Under the pieces are notes generated by a model. The model was not told the origin of the DNA. It ran no database searches and saw nothing but the letters and a program-made list of their open reading frames with translations. Shown here piece by piece: positions 1 through 9,056 of a stretch of 15,933 bases of DNA; position 1 is the stretch's first letter; every line of letters starts with the position of its first letter. Position numbers and translations under genes: made by a program. The DNA is from Emmonsiellopsis sp. PD_33 (taxonomy: Eukaryota; Ascomycota; Eurotiomycetes; Onygenales; Ajellomycetaceae), in assembly GCA_032988165.1 (NCBI GenBank), contig JANTQF010000530.1:1-15933 (forward strand), given 5' to 3'.

Positions 1-2
1 TG

Positions 3-281
3 GTACGCGTTAGGCGTGGGTGCGAGGGGGTGGGTCGTACTGTCGGTGGGGGAGGGGGGGCGGGAGGGTGGGTGTCGGGGTGCAGGGGGAGTGGGGGCGG
101 GGGGGTGGGTGGGACGTGCGGTGAGGGTGGGGGGGGGGAGTACGAAGGGGGGAGGGGGTGGGGGGGGGGGGGGGGGGGGGAAGGTGTTGGTGTTGGTGGT
201 GGTCAGCAGGGGCGGGGACAGGGGCAGCAGGGGAGAACGTTGTTTGGGCAGGTGGTGGATCGGTTTCGGGGGGGGTTCTAG
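3..281 (+). CDS. Possible C-terminal end of a Gly-rich protein (partial, cut by left edge)
   Basis: The frame starting at position 3 is open from the left edge to a TAG at 279-281. Its last part reads as a plausible tail: a Gly/Gln/Arg-rich stretch (GGGQQGRGQGQQGR) followed by an amphipathic end, TLFGQVVDRFRGGF. Before this, the frame is almost pure glycine with scattered Trp and Cys, and it crosses runs of 10 G (129-138) and 21 G (160-180), so the upstream frame could be wrong if a run length is miscalled. If real, the gene lies on the plus strand and converges with the ING gene at 1219-3688. The product is not recognised. The alternative is non-coding G-rich low-complexity DNA. Confidence is low because Gly codons arise automatically in G-rich sequence. 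Confidence 0.3.
   Translation, partial: VRVRRGCEGVGRTVGGGGGAGGWVSGCRGSGGGGVGGTCGEGGGGEYEGGRGWGGGGGGEGVGVGGGQQGRGQGQQGRTLFGQVVDRFRGGF
160..180 (+). repeat. G21 homopolymer inside a 1-281 G-rich block
   Basis: There are 21 consecutive guanines at 160-180, preceded by a G10 run at 129-138 and many G3-G6 runs across 1-281. The plus strand could form G-quadruplexes. Run length is prone to sequencing and assembly error, which matters for any reading frame crossing it. Confidence 0.9.
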
Positions 282-816
282 AGGGGTTTTTTTCTTGGGA
301 TTTATACCACGGTGAGGTTGGGGGGAGGTCTTCTATTCTTTATAGAGAAGAGAATGAGACGATGGAGAGGAGGGCGGGGGTGGGGGGGGGAAGAGTGCGT
401 GTGCATGATGAGCGCTAAACTTTTTGTTTTTTTCCCATTTGATTTTTTTTCTTTCTTGCTTTTTGAGACATTAGCTAAACGTTTAGCTATTTGATATTGA
501 TCCATTGCATTGCGTGCATTGATTCGTTTGGGTTTAGGATTGGTTCTTTCTTTCTCTTCCTGTTTCATTGCAATTCATTCCCCTAGCTAGCTAGCTATGT
601 TGCTGGCAGTAGTTAACTCTTATATCTGAATACAAGTTACATCATGGAGAAGAACTCAAGGTATTATTTTACATGGCGAGGGGGTTGGTCATTTACTTCT
701 TAAGTTACATAGTCAGAAAGAGAGAGAGAGAAAGGGCTATAAGATGATATGATATTACCATCTCTAAACAGCTAAACTGACTGAACCCCCTGTCAGGGCT
801 AAAAAGGAAGAAATGG

Positions 817-833
817 AAAAAAAAAAAAAAAAA
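817..833. repeat. A17 homopolymer
   Basis: Seventeen consecutive adenines in the 3' flank of the ING-family gene (a T-run in that gene's sense orientation). Confidence 0.9.
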
Positions 834-1185
834 GTCCCTCCAACGCCATGGCAATCAAAAAAAAAAGGAACAGACAAATCAAGCATGAAAAGTCCAAACA
901 CAAGATTCCATTTTCCATCTCCACCATATATACATAACATAGCATAGACCCATCCAATCCATACATTCCCCGTGTAATTATATCCAATCCAATTCCAGCT
1001 GGTATTTTAACTTTATTCGATTTGATTCGTGACATTCGTGAGCGGTGGGTAGGTTGCGAGAAAGGAGATAGGGGGTCGAGATCATGGTGGGCGGGTATAT
1101 ATGGTTTTGAAACCAAACAGAGCAACAAAGCAAATAACCCAGATAGGTATCAACTCGATCCGACCCAACTCGATCTACTTCGTGC

Positions 1186-1205
1186 TTGATTGATTGATTG
1201 ATTGG
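1186..1205. repeat. TTGA tetranucleotide microsatellite
   Basis: About four to five TTGA units lie just downstream of the stop codon of the ING-family gene, which is at 1219-1221 on the minus strand. Confidence 0.8.
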
Positions 1206-1218
1206 TTGTTCGATTGAT

Positions 1219-3688
1219 CTACTTCCCATTCCCGGATTTACCCCTTCTCTGATTATCCTTGCACTCGTTGCAGTACCATTTCGCTATAGGCGCAGACACA
1301 CACACGTTAGTTAGTACAACCAGCAAAAAAAGACAAAACATAGAAACAAATTAACGAGGAAAAACTCACTACTCTTCAACGGCGCCTTCGCCAATCCAGC
1401 ACACGACAAATGGAACCACTCCCTCGGACACGTCTCGTTGTCGCACGCCACCATCTCCCCAAAGCTAACCTGGTTACAATAGCAGTATCTCGGCTCGCCC
1501 TCGTCGTCCTCATCATCTCCCTGTCTCGAGGAGTCTTCATCTTCCGTGGCCGCGGCGGCGATAAGCTGCTGTGTGGCAGCAGCCATTCCGGCTCCCTTTT
1601 TGTGTGAGCGTTTCGTGGGTCCATCGGCGTTCCTGGAGGGCCGGGTGGTCCGTTGGGTTTCGGCAAAGGTGGAGACGACTGGGGTGGAGTTTTTGGATGA
1701 ACGGCCTTTTGTTGTTGTTGTGGTTGTAGTTGTTGCTGCTACTGTTGGGGTTGGAGCGGTGGTGTGCGGTTCGGAGGTAGGGGTTGGTTCTGTTTTCGTA
1801 GAGTTGCCGCTGCCGCTGCTGTAGTTGCTGGGGCCAGCTTCCTCACGCTTTGTCATGGGATCTGTAGTCCTTGAAGTGGACAGGCCGGGTTTCTGGTCGC
1901 CATTAACTCCAGTGGCGGACGGTTCGGCTTTAGTACTAGTAAGGTCCTTGACAGCGGAAGAAGCTTTGGCGTCCGAGATGGCTTTTTCTGGAACCTGGTT
2001 AGAAACCTGGAGATGGGTGGTGGGTCCGGGTCCAAGTAACGTACTTGAATTTGGCGCCCGATTCGAGGCGGAAGAAGATGGCCTTTGGCGGCCGTTGATT
2101 GCCTGGGAAGTCTGTGGAGCCCTGGCTGATGGGGGACGGGGGATGGTATTTGGAGCGGGACTGGAGGCCTTTCCAGCGAGGTTGTAAGAGGGAACAACAG
2201 GGGACGAAACAAGGTTTGGAGATCCAGCTGTGGAGGTAACTGTGTTTGTTCTGCTTATTGATAAGTCAGCACTGCATCGTACTTTAAGCATAAAACCTTT
2301 CCTAGGGGCCTCCATGGGCTGGTAGTCAATTGGGGATTTGTAGTAGTACGGAATCCGGCCCAATTTTACCTGCAATTCCACCATTGCCAACTTTAGGAAA
2401 TGAGAATTAGTATTGCATACCTTTTCCTTCCAGCAGGATTAGCATTCGGGGCTCTAATCCGTTTCTTCACAACATCCGGCGTAGCACCATCCTTGCGTCC
2501 GCCACCAGCATTCGTCGTGGCGCTAACCGATCGTTCCATTGCCGTAGCCGTAAGTGTGGCTTGAGACTTGTCAACCCGTCTCCGTTTCGTAGGTGCAGCG
2601 GCGTTGGCGACGGCACCAGTTCCAATGTGGATATTCTCGTTCCCGGGTGTTTCACCACCACCACCTCTCCCCTTTCCACCCGTATTCTTACGAGCAGGGA
2701 CCCGTCCCTCATCGTCGTCGGCATGATTGCGGCGGTGTTTGCGAGTACCACCGGTTTCTCTTCTATGCTCGGCTCGCGCCTCCGCTTCGAGCATAGCAGC
2801 AAGATTCTGATCACGAGTCGATGCAGTTTCCCGTCGCGGGCGTTCCGAGCCCGTGGTTCCTGTATTCTTCGCGGTTTTGTTCGAATATGCCCAGTGCGTG
2901 AGGCTTCCTAGGCGTGCTTCTTCGTTGATTTCACCTTCGACGTAGGGGAAGATCGTTTCGATACGCTTGACCTGCTTTTCAAGCTCGTTATTGGCATTCC
3001 ATAACACGTGGTTCTTCTCGTCAGTGGTGATCATAAGGTCAGACAGGGTGGTGCGGAGGTCGAAGAAGGCTTTGCGGCGAGCGAGGGCTTCGGGAGAGTC
3101 ATAATTGACAGGTTCGTTCGTCTACACCACACAAAAATGGACAATCGTTAGTACAAGCCATACAAAGTTGCCCCCGTCCTACCACCACCAATCAGCTACA
3201 AATTAACAGAAACAACTTACCTGCGGAGGAGCAATTCCATGCCCATGCACACTGACATCTTCCCTCATCAATTTCGCATAAGGCGTCGATGCCGTCGCCG
3301 TATCCAACTGCTTGGACAGTGTTTCCTCCAACGACCACGCCTTCCCATCAACCTCCTTCAACAACGACGCATGGCGGCGGAACTCCATTGGCAGTGCCGT
3401 AATGGCATCCGTGAAATGCGTGATAGCCGGATACAGGCCGTGGGGGGTGTTGTGCGCATAGGAGGAAGGATCTGCGCCGCCGTGGGCACCTACATGTCCG
3501 CCCCCAAGGCCAGAGGAGCCGGTAAGGCCGCCCATAGCAGCGAAGGTCGAACGGCTGGCTGTTTTCGAGGTGCGGCTGGGGTTGGTGCGTGTTTGGCGGG
3601 AAGATTGACGAAGGGGGTTTGTGAGGGCATTGGAGTTTGTAGAGTGCGGATGGGTGTGGGTGGTGGTGGGGAGGGCGGTTGAAGCCAT
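1219..3688 (-). CDS. ING-family PHD-finger chromatin protein (Pho23-like)
   Basis: Exons (minus): 3688-3221, 3121-2421, 2250-1370 and 1283-1219, which join in frame to give 704 aa. Introns are 99, 170 and 86 nt; introns 1 and 3 have perfect TACTAAC branch sites. Residues about 86-215 form the ING N-terminal domain (GLYPAITHFTDAITALP, LLKEVDGKAW, then a helical segment ending KRIETIFPYVEGE). A long disordered linker follows, with basic nuclear-localisation-like patches (KRRRVDK, KKRIRAP, GRKR), a T8 run and an acidic stretch before the finger. The C-terminal Cys4-His-Cys3 PHD finger uses C646, C648, C659, C664, H670, C673, C688 and C691; Tyr647 and Trp668 fit the usual H3K4me3 aromatic cage. 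By family, the protein would read H3K4me3 within a histone deacetylase or acetyltransferase complex. The ING region resembles Pho23 (Rpd3L) more than Yng1/Yng2, but this is by eye. The intron 2 acceptor at 2251 was chosen by frame and by a CTGAC branch site; 2302 and 2272 are also frame-compatible. Confidence 0.92.
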
Positions 3689-4666
3689 GGTTTTTTTCTC
3701 TGTAACTTGCGTACTAGGGGCGAGATGTGGGGTGTCTGCAGTCTGCGAGACTACGTAGAATCAGGCGGGAAGCGTGCGTGAGAGGGAACGGGGGCGTGTC
3801 GGTGTTCTTCCCACCCTCACGGGGGAGAGAAAGCGTGCACAGCGCGAAAAGTGAGAAGCGGACGATTGCAGAGTGCCGGCTCAGGCGTGGAGGTTAGAGA
3901 AACCGGAACAGTCACGATGACAGATGCGAGGGCATGAGATGCAGGTCTGTAGCGAGAGTTGGACACGGAGGAGACGAAGCGACGTCGAGGGAGGAAGTCG
4001 GAGATAGCTGGCGGCCAGGGCGGCGACGGGCGGCAGAATTAGTCATGGCCGAGTTGGGCGTGGGCCGGTACGACTGGCGCTAGGCCAGATCTGGAATAGT
4101 CTGTGTCAGGCTTGGCGCTTGTTGACATCATCGGGCAGGCTAGATGGAAAAATATTCAGAACTCGCTGCGACTTTGTGCAGGTCTTTGACTTCTAGTTTT
4201 AAAACAAACAGGCACATAATTCTTTTGGTAGTGCATCATGCTCCCCCTTCCTGCAATTGACTAAAAAAAAGTATTAAAAAAATCTACGATGACACATATA
4301 GCCCATCTTCCAGGAATCCCAAAGCAAAAAAGGGCGGTATGAGTATTTGTGCAGTGTGCGCCCGCCCCGGCGTGAGCCAGTATTACAAAATAGAGAAAAT
4401 GATACGAAGAAAACAAAACGTAGACGGAAATTTACAAGGAAAAAGGAGATACGTTAAAAGAAACACAGACCGATGCAGCTTGCAAGGAAAATATGAAGGG
4501 GAAACAATATATCCTTGACCAAAGAAAAAAAAGAAGAAAGAAAAAAATTACACCACTACCACAAGGGAACATGCAATGGATAATAAAAAAAGATATACAC
4601 ACAAAAGAAATTTTCAGTTTACAATGGAGCTATGGAAAAAAGGGGGAAATAGAAAGATAATCTAAT
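3689..4666. other. ING gene promoter and kgdA 3' flank
   Basis: No gene is seen. Positions 3689 to about 4130 are moderately GC-rich and form the 5' UTR and promoter of the ING-family gene; the start codon at 3688-3686 sits in a good context (ACC before ATGG in sense). Positions about 4190-4666 are A-rich on the plus strand, with several A6-A8 runs, and should contain the 3' UTR and polyadenylation site of kgdA. No tRNA-like fold was recognised. Confidence 0.6.
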
Positions 4667-7600
4667 CTACTCTCCCTTCAGCCGGTCCTGATGCACAGTG
4701 AACGCATCATTCAACAAGTCCTGCTCCTCCTTGATATGGCTGGCCTTCAGACCCGTCGCCACGGACGCACTGGGGTTGCGTCCCGCATACAGCACATGGC
4801 GGCGGTTATGGTGCTCAGTCTCGTTCAACAAAGTCTCAATACGGGGCTGCATGAAGCTCCACGCACCGGCGTTGAGCGGCTCCTCTTGACACCAGACGAT
4901 ATCCTTGGCGTTAGGGTAGCTGTCCAGGTTCTCCTTGAGTTGTTGCCAGGGGAAGGGATGCAGTTGCTCGATACGGGTGATGGCGGTGTTCTTGATGCCC
5001 TGGGCCTCGCGGTGTTTGATGAGCGCGGCGTAGACCTGGCCTGAACAGAGGACAACGCGCTCGATGTTCTCTGGCTCGCTAATGGCCTTGCCGTGTTCAG
5101 CGTCGGGGATGATCCATTGGAAGTGGGAGTCGCCGGTGAAGTCGGAGAGTGGGGAGCGGGCGATGGGGTGGCGGAGGAGGGATTTCGAGAAGAAGATAAT
5201 GAGGGCTATCTTGAGTTAGTTTTAAGATGATGGCACATTGTAATGAATTAAAGGCTTACGTTTTCTGAACTGTCTGTTCATCTGTCTGCGCATGACGTGG
5301 AACAAGTTGGCTGGGGTGGTCATGTAGGCGAGCTGCATGTTGCAGTCCTGGTGTTGTCGGTCCATCTTGTCAGGGGAGGGGAAAACTCTGGGGTCCTCGT
5401 TAGCCAGTTGGAGATAGCGCTCCATTCTGGCAGAGGAGTGCTCAGGTCCTTGACCGTCGTAACCGTGGGGCAGGGACATGACAAGGCCAGAGCGCTGGAG
5501 CCACTTGGATTCACCAGAGGCGATAAACTGATCGATGATACACTGAGCGTTGTTGGCGAAGTCACCGAATTGAGCCTCCCACATCACAAAGGCATCGGGG
5601 GATGTCAAGGAGTAACCGTATTCGAAGCCCAAACTGAAAGTAAGTCAGCATGCGATCCAAAATATCGGTTGGGAAATAGGATACTTACGCGCCAAACTCA
5701 CTAAGCGAGGAGTTCGAGATGACAAATTTGCCCTGGTCCTCGCTCAGATGCTGCAGAGGAGTGTACGTAGCCTCGTTCTCCTGGTCATGCACAACAGCAT
5801 GGCGTTGGGAGAAAGTGCCACGCTCGACATCTTGTCCGGAGATACGGACGTGATGGCCCTCAGCGCAAAGAGTACCGAAAGCAAGAGCCTCAGCAGTAGA
5901 CCAGTCAATATTCTCGCCCTCGTCGATGGTCTTCTTCCGGTTGGCCAAAATACGCTTGAGGTTGCGGTGCACGGTGAAGCCGTCAGGGACACTGCCCAGC
6001 TTCTCGCCGATGGTCTGAAGATTCTCGGCTGGAACACCAGTTGGAGGATGGGGGAGGACCTCAGTGGCAAGTTCCTTGGGGGACTTGAAACCGTTCCATG
6101 CGGAAGTCAGCCATTCTTTACCCGTGGACTGGTAATCCTTGCTGCGGTCGAAGCTATCATTCAGCATTCCCCAGACCCACTTCTTGTGCTCTTCAATGTC
6201 CTCCTTGGTGAAGGTCTTCTCTTTGATAAGCTTGTCAACGTATTTGTCGAGTTGGTTGGTCTGCTCGGCAATGCGCTTGTACATCAGCGGCTGAGTGAAG
6301 GAAGGCTGATCGGTCTCGTTGTGGCCCTGTTTCCGGTAGCAGACAATATCGATAACGACGTCGCTCTTGAATTCAGCGCGCCAGTCAGCAGCCATCTGGC
6401 AGATGTAGTTGAGAGCCTCAACGTCATCTCCATTGACGTGGAAAACGGGGGCGTCAATTGCCTTGGCGATATCGGAACAGTATGGAGTAGAACGAGCAAA
6501 GCGAGGATCAGTGGTGAAACCGATCTGGTTGTTTACGACAATATGGATGGTTCCTCCAGTGGAGTAGGCCGGCAGAGCATGGAAGCCCATAGTCTCGTAG
6601 ACAACACCCTGAGCAGCAAATGCAGCATCACCATGGAGCAAGACTCCCATAGCAGTATTGAAGTTCTTCTCGTCGTTGTTGTAGTGTTGGATGGCACGAG
6701 TCTTTCCGAGTACAACAGGATCCTCAGCCTCCAAATGCGACGGGTTAGCGACAAGGGAAAGCTGAACGCGCTTGCCCGAGGGCGTAGGGCGCTCAAAGTT
6801 CATGCCGAGATGGTATTTGACGTCTCCGGATCCCTCATCGGAAGGCTCAACGGTACCGCTGAATTCCGAGAAGATAGATTCGTTGGGTTTCCGCACAACG
6901 TTACTGAGCACATTCAGACGACCACGATGGGGCATACCGATGACAATATCCTTGATGCCATAATCGACACTTCGGTCAATCAAAGCCTTCATGCCAGGAA
7001 CCAGGGTTTCACAGCCTTCCAAACCAAATCGCTTGTCGTTGGGGAATTTCGTGGCAAGGAAAGACTCGAAGCTGGAACTCCAGATTAGGCGGTCCAAAAT
7101 GCGGCGCTTCTCGTCGACAGAGTACTTGTAGGGCTGGGGGATTTCGACACGGTCACGGATCCAATCGCAGGGTACACGGTCGGGGATGTGGATATACTCG
7201 ACACCGTAAGAGCCGCAGTAGATCCTTTCGCAAGCAGCAATGATTTCCCTCAGGGTCATCTTTTTCCGCGTCTCGGTCTCAAACCGCGGAAGAATGCCGG
7301 GTCCAAGGGCGAATTCCTGGTCCAAGTCGGTCTCGGTGAATCCGTAATGCGACAGTTCCAGCTCCTTGGGCTTATTATATCCAAACGCTTCCACCTCTCC
7401 GCGAATGCCCAGGGGGTCAATCTTCGCCTTGTGGTGTCCACGAGCCTGATATGCGCGCACTAAAAGCTGGACTTTCAAGTGGTTCGACACGTCGGCTCCA
7501 GCAGCGCTAAAAGTTCCAGCGTCTGGCATATGCTGGGGAACGCCACCGGTTGGGGTTGGGACGAGAGTGGGAGGGGGCTGGAAGGCTTGGGAGATGGGCA

Positions 7601-8083
7601 TGTTGCCATCTTCCATGTTGCGGAAGTAGGTTTGCCAGGAGATATGTACACTGGTAGGGTCCTTTTTCCAAGCCATGTACATCTCATCGATATAGTTGGC
7701 GGTGCTTCCTTGGAGGAAGGAATCGTTGGGATCCTAGAGAAATCAGGCAAAACGGGCCAAATAGTCAGTTTCTGCCGAAGCCCAGCAACTCCAGTAACAA
7801 CAGCAATTATTCCAAGTCTGGACGAAAAGTGAAAAAAAAGGGGGGTTCAACGTACCACCCCCTTGCTGGTTTCCTCAGCAGAAACGGCATAATGCCTCTG
7901 TTGATTCCACACCTGCTGGCCGCCCACCACAGCTAATGGTCTCCGCGAAGCAAGATGGAGTTTCGCACTATTTCTCGATGCCAAAGTGGCAGGTTTCGAG
8001 GCAGTGGAAACGGCGCGTGTGTTGCAGACGCGGCGGCAGAGGAACGCGGCGCCGGACGCCTTCATGGTCGAAGTCCGAAGCAT
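4667..8083 (-). CDS. kgdA: 2-oxoglutarate dehydrogenase E1 component, mitochondrial
   Basis: This is the thiamine-diphosphate-dependent E1 subunit of the mitochondrial 2-oxoglutarate dehydrogenase complex. It decarboxylates 2-oxoglutarate and transfers the succinyl group to the E2 lipoamide in the TCA cycle. Exons (minus): 8083-7856, 7733-5689, 5633-5260 and 5205-4667, giving 1061 aa, normal for the family. Introns are 122, 55 and 54 nt with CTGAC/CTAAC branch sites. Residues 1 to about 70 are an Arg/Ser-rich, acid-free mitochondrial presequence, with likely cleavage near QQRHYAVSAEE. Next come the E1 N-terminal motif (SFLQGSTANYIDEMYMAW, from about 81), HRGRLNVL (about 345), the ThDP-binding segment from GDAAFAAQGVVYE (about 444) to NNQIGFTTDP (about 477), the pyrimidine-binding domain with the catalytic-type Glu in SEFGALGFEYG (E755, split by intron 2), and an intact C-terminal domain. 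The start at 8083 is the first ATG and gives the presequence. No frameshift or missing motif was seen. Confidence 0.98.
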
Positions 8084-8578
8084 GATTGCGAATTCAAAGG
8101 AGAACAAGGCAGCTCAAAAATCGCACGACCGTTAAGAAAAGGAATAGTTGATTTTAAATATGTCTCAAAACAAGAAAACTCCTTCGTTTGAATTTCTCTT
8201 CCTTGGTAAAAGAAAAAAAAAACAAAAGATTATCCCTGCTTATCTGTTCCACGCAGTATGCTCGACTATCCTCGTGTATCCTTCGCGACCTTTAATCTAT
8301 CTTATCTTTCGTCCTGGGGAACGGATTCCGGTAGCCCTCCGCAACGAGTTGGGATCAGGCCTGCCTTCTGGGGTAGATGGCAGCGGCAAACGTCCGAGCA
8401 AGGAGATAGGGAAATAACAAAGGCGGGAATTCTCGACTATCGGTGTCGTTCCGCCTAGCAAGACTCCCGTTTCATCAGAGAAGACTGATTCAGCGCCAGC
8501 CTTCGTCCGCGTGGTATGGGATTTGGGGTAAGCAAAAAACGTGAAGCTCCAGCTCCGTGTGTCCACACAGGGGTTGTG

Positions 8579-8723
8579 GGTGAGCAGAGGAGGAGGACAG
8601 GGAGGAGAAGCGGCAAAGAAGCACAGCAGAAGAGCAGAAGAGAGACAGCAATTGGCGTCGGGAGGAGAGAGAAGTGAAGAGAGGAGAGGTGAGGACTCAG
8701 GAAGAAGAAAAGAAAAGAAATGA
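8579..8723 (-). promoter_or_regulatory. Pyrimidine-rich tract upstream of kgdA
   Basis: The plus strand is nearly all purine over about 145 bases, so the kgdA sense strand is CT-rich. Such tracts commonly lie near transcription starts in filamentous fungi. It ends about 500 bp upstream of the kgdA ATG, so the 5' UTR may be long or contain an intron. Confidence 0.45.
8651..8655 (-). promoter_or_regulatory. CCAAT box upstream of kgdA
   Basis: GCCAAT on the minus strand (ATTGGC on plus), about 570 bp upstream of the kgdA start. CCAAT boxes are bound by the fungal HAP/CBC complex, which controls many respiratory genes. It is a single short match, so the support is modest. Confidence 0.3.
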
Positions 8724-8867
8724 AGCCAGGTTCGCTGGCTGGTCGATCCCGGTTGTGGCGGAGATTTCTGCGTGTGTGTTACCGTACCGCCCTGTGACAG
8801 CCCTGTGACCACGCAATACGCCGCAGTCCGCCGTCTGGCCCGTCGCCGCAGCAGGGAAATAAATTAC

Positions 8868-8882
8868 GTGACATAACGTCAC
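8868..8882. promoter_or_regulatory. GTGAC-n5-GTCAC inverted repeat (bZIP-like site)
   Basis: GTGACATAACGTCAC is a perfect 5-bp inverted repeat with 5-bp spacing. It contains ACGTCA and is preceded by TTACGTGA. These resemble bZIP (CRE/ATF-type) half-sites. A CCAAT box follows 5 bp later on the plus strand. Confidence 0.4.
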
Positions 8883-8887
8883 GGCGG

Positions 8888-8892
8888 CCAAT
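8888..8892 (+). promoter_or_regulatory. CCAAT box (GGCCAATC)
   Basis: CCAAT in GGCCAATC on the plus strand, 104 bp upstream of the ATG of the candidate gene at 8997 and about 805 bp upstream of kgdA on the other strand. It could serve either direction. Confidence 0.35.
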
Positions 8893-8971
8893 CCGGGCAT
8901 ATTTCCACACACGCTAGGCGGCATGGGGCTAGCGTAGCCGCTTTCCCGAACCGTGACAATACAATACGTTA

Positions 8972-9056
8972 CATCATCATCATCATCGCAGCAACGATGG
9001 ATACGGAAGCAACATTTTATGGCTCAAATGGTGAGAATGAGGATGATGATGATGAT
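8972..9056. repeat. ATC and GAT microsatellites forming an inverted pair
   Basis: An ATC repeat at 8972-8986 faces a GAT repeat at 9042-9056. The two are complementary over about 15 bp, separated by about 55 bases, and could form a hairpin. The GAT copy would encode Asp codons in one plus frame but falls in the intron of the proposed gene model. Confidence 0.7.

Larger units (their letters stand above)
282..1218. other. Convergent 3' intergenic region
   Basis: No convincing gene is seen here. The stretch is AT-rich with T-runs at about 421-460, a CTAG repeat near 583-597, a GA-rich tract near 718-735, an A17 run at 817-833, an A10 run near 857-866, and a TTGA tetranucleotide repeat at 1186-1205. 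It probably holds the 3' UTR and poly(A) signals of the ING gene (minus) and of the possible plus-strand gene ending at 281. The short open frames in it are low-complexity and lack domains. Confidence 0.6.
8084..8996. other. Upstream region of kgdA (possible bidirectional promoter)
   Basis: No convincing gene is seen. In kgdA orientation the region holds a strongly pyrimidine-rich block (8579-8723, purine-rich on the plus strand), typical of fungal promoters and leaders. It also has a CCAAT box on the kgdA sense strand (ATTGG at 8651-8655) and a cluster of an ACGT-containing inverted repeat plus CCAAT at 8868-8892. A 171-codon minus-strand frame (8297-8812) crosses it, but it is low-complexity Ser/Pro/Leu and is rejected as a gene. 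Confidence 0.55.

Noticed and set aside
1546..2187. Plus-strand open frames (1546-1824, 1825-2187) antisense to the ING gene linker
   Set aside because: They mirror low-complexity Ser/Thr/Pro coding on the minus strand; composition explains the openness and no start context, intron signals or motifs support them.
2370..2420. A simple 51-nt intron 2 ending at TTGCAG 2370 in the ING gene
   Set aside because: Joining 2421 to 2369 puts a TAA stop directly after the junction, so it cannot be the only splicing event; the acceptor at 2251 restores the frame.
5748..7088. 446-codon plus-strand open frame antisense to kgdA
   Set aside because: It lies wholly within exon 2 of an intact, highly conserved gene. 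Long antisense frames are a common by-product of GC-biased codons in strongly coding DNA; no domain is seen.
8297..8812. 171-codon minus-strand open frame upstream of kgdA
   Set aside because: Its content is Ser/Pro/Leu low complexity produced by the CT-rich promoter tract, with no domain and a position that fits kgdA leader or promoter DNA.
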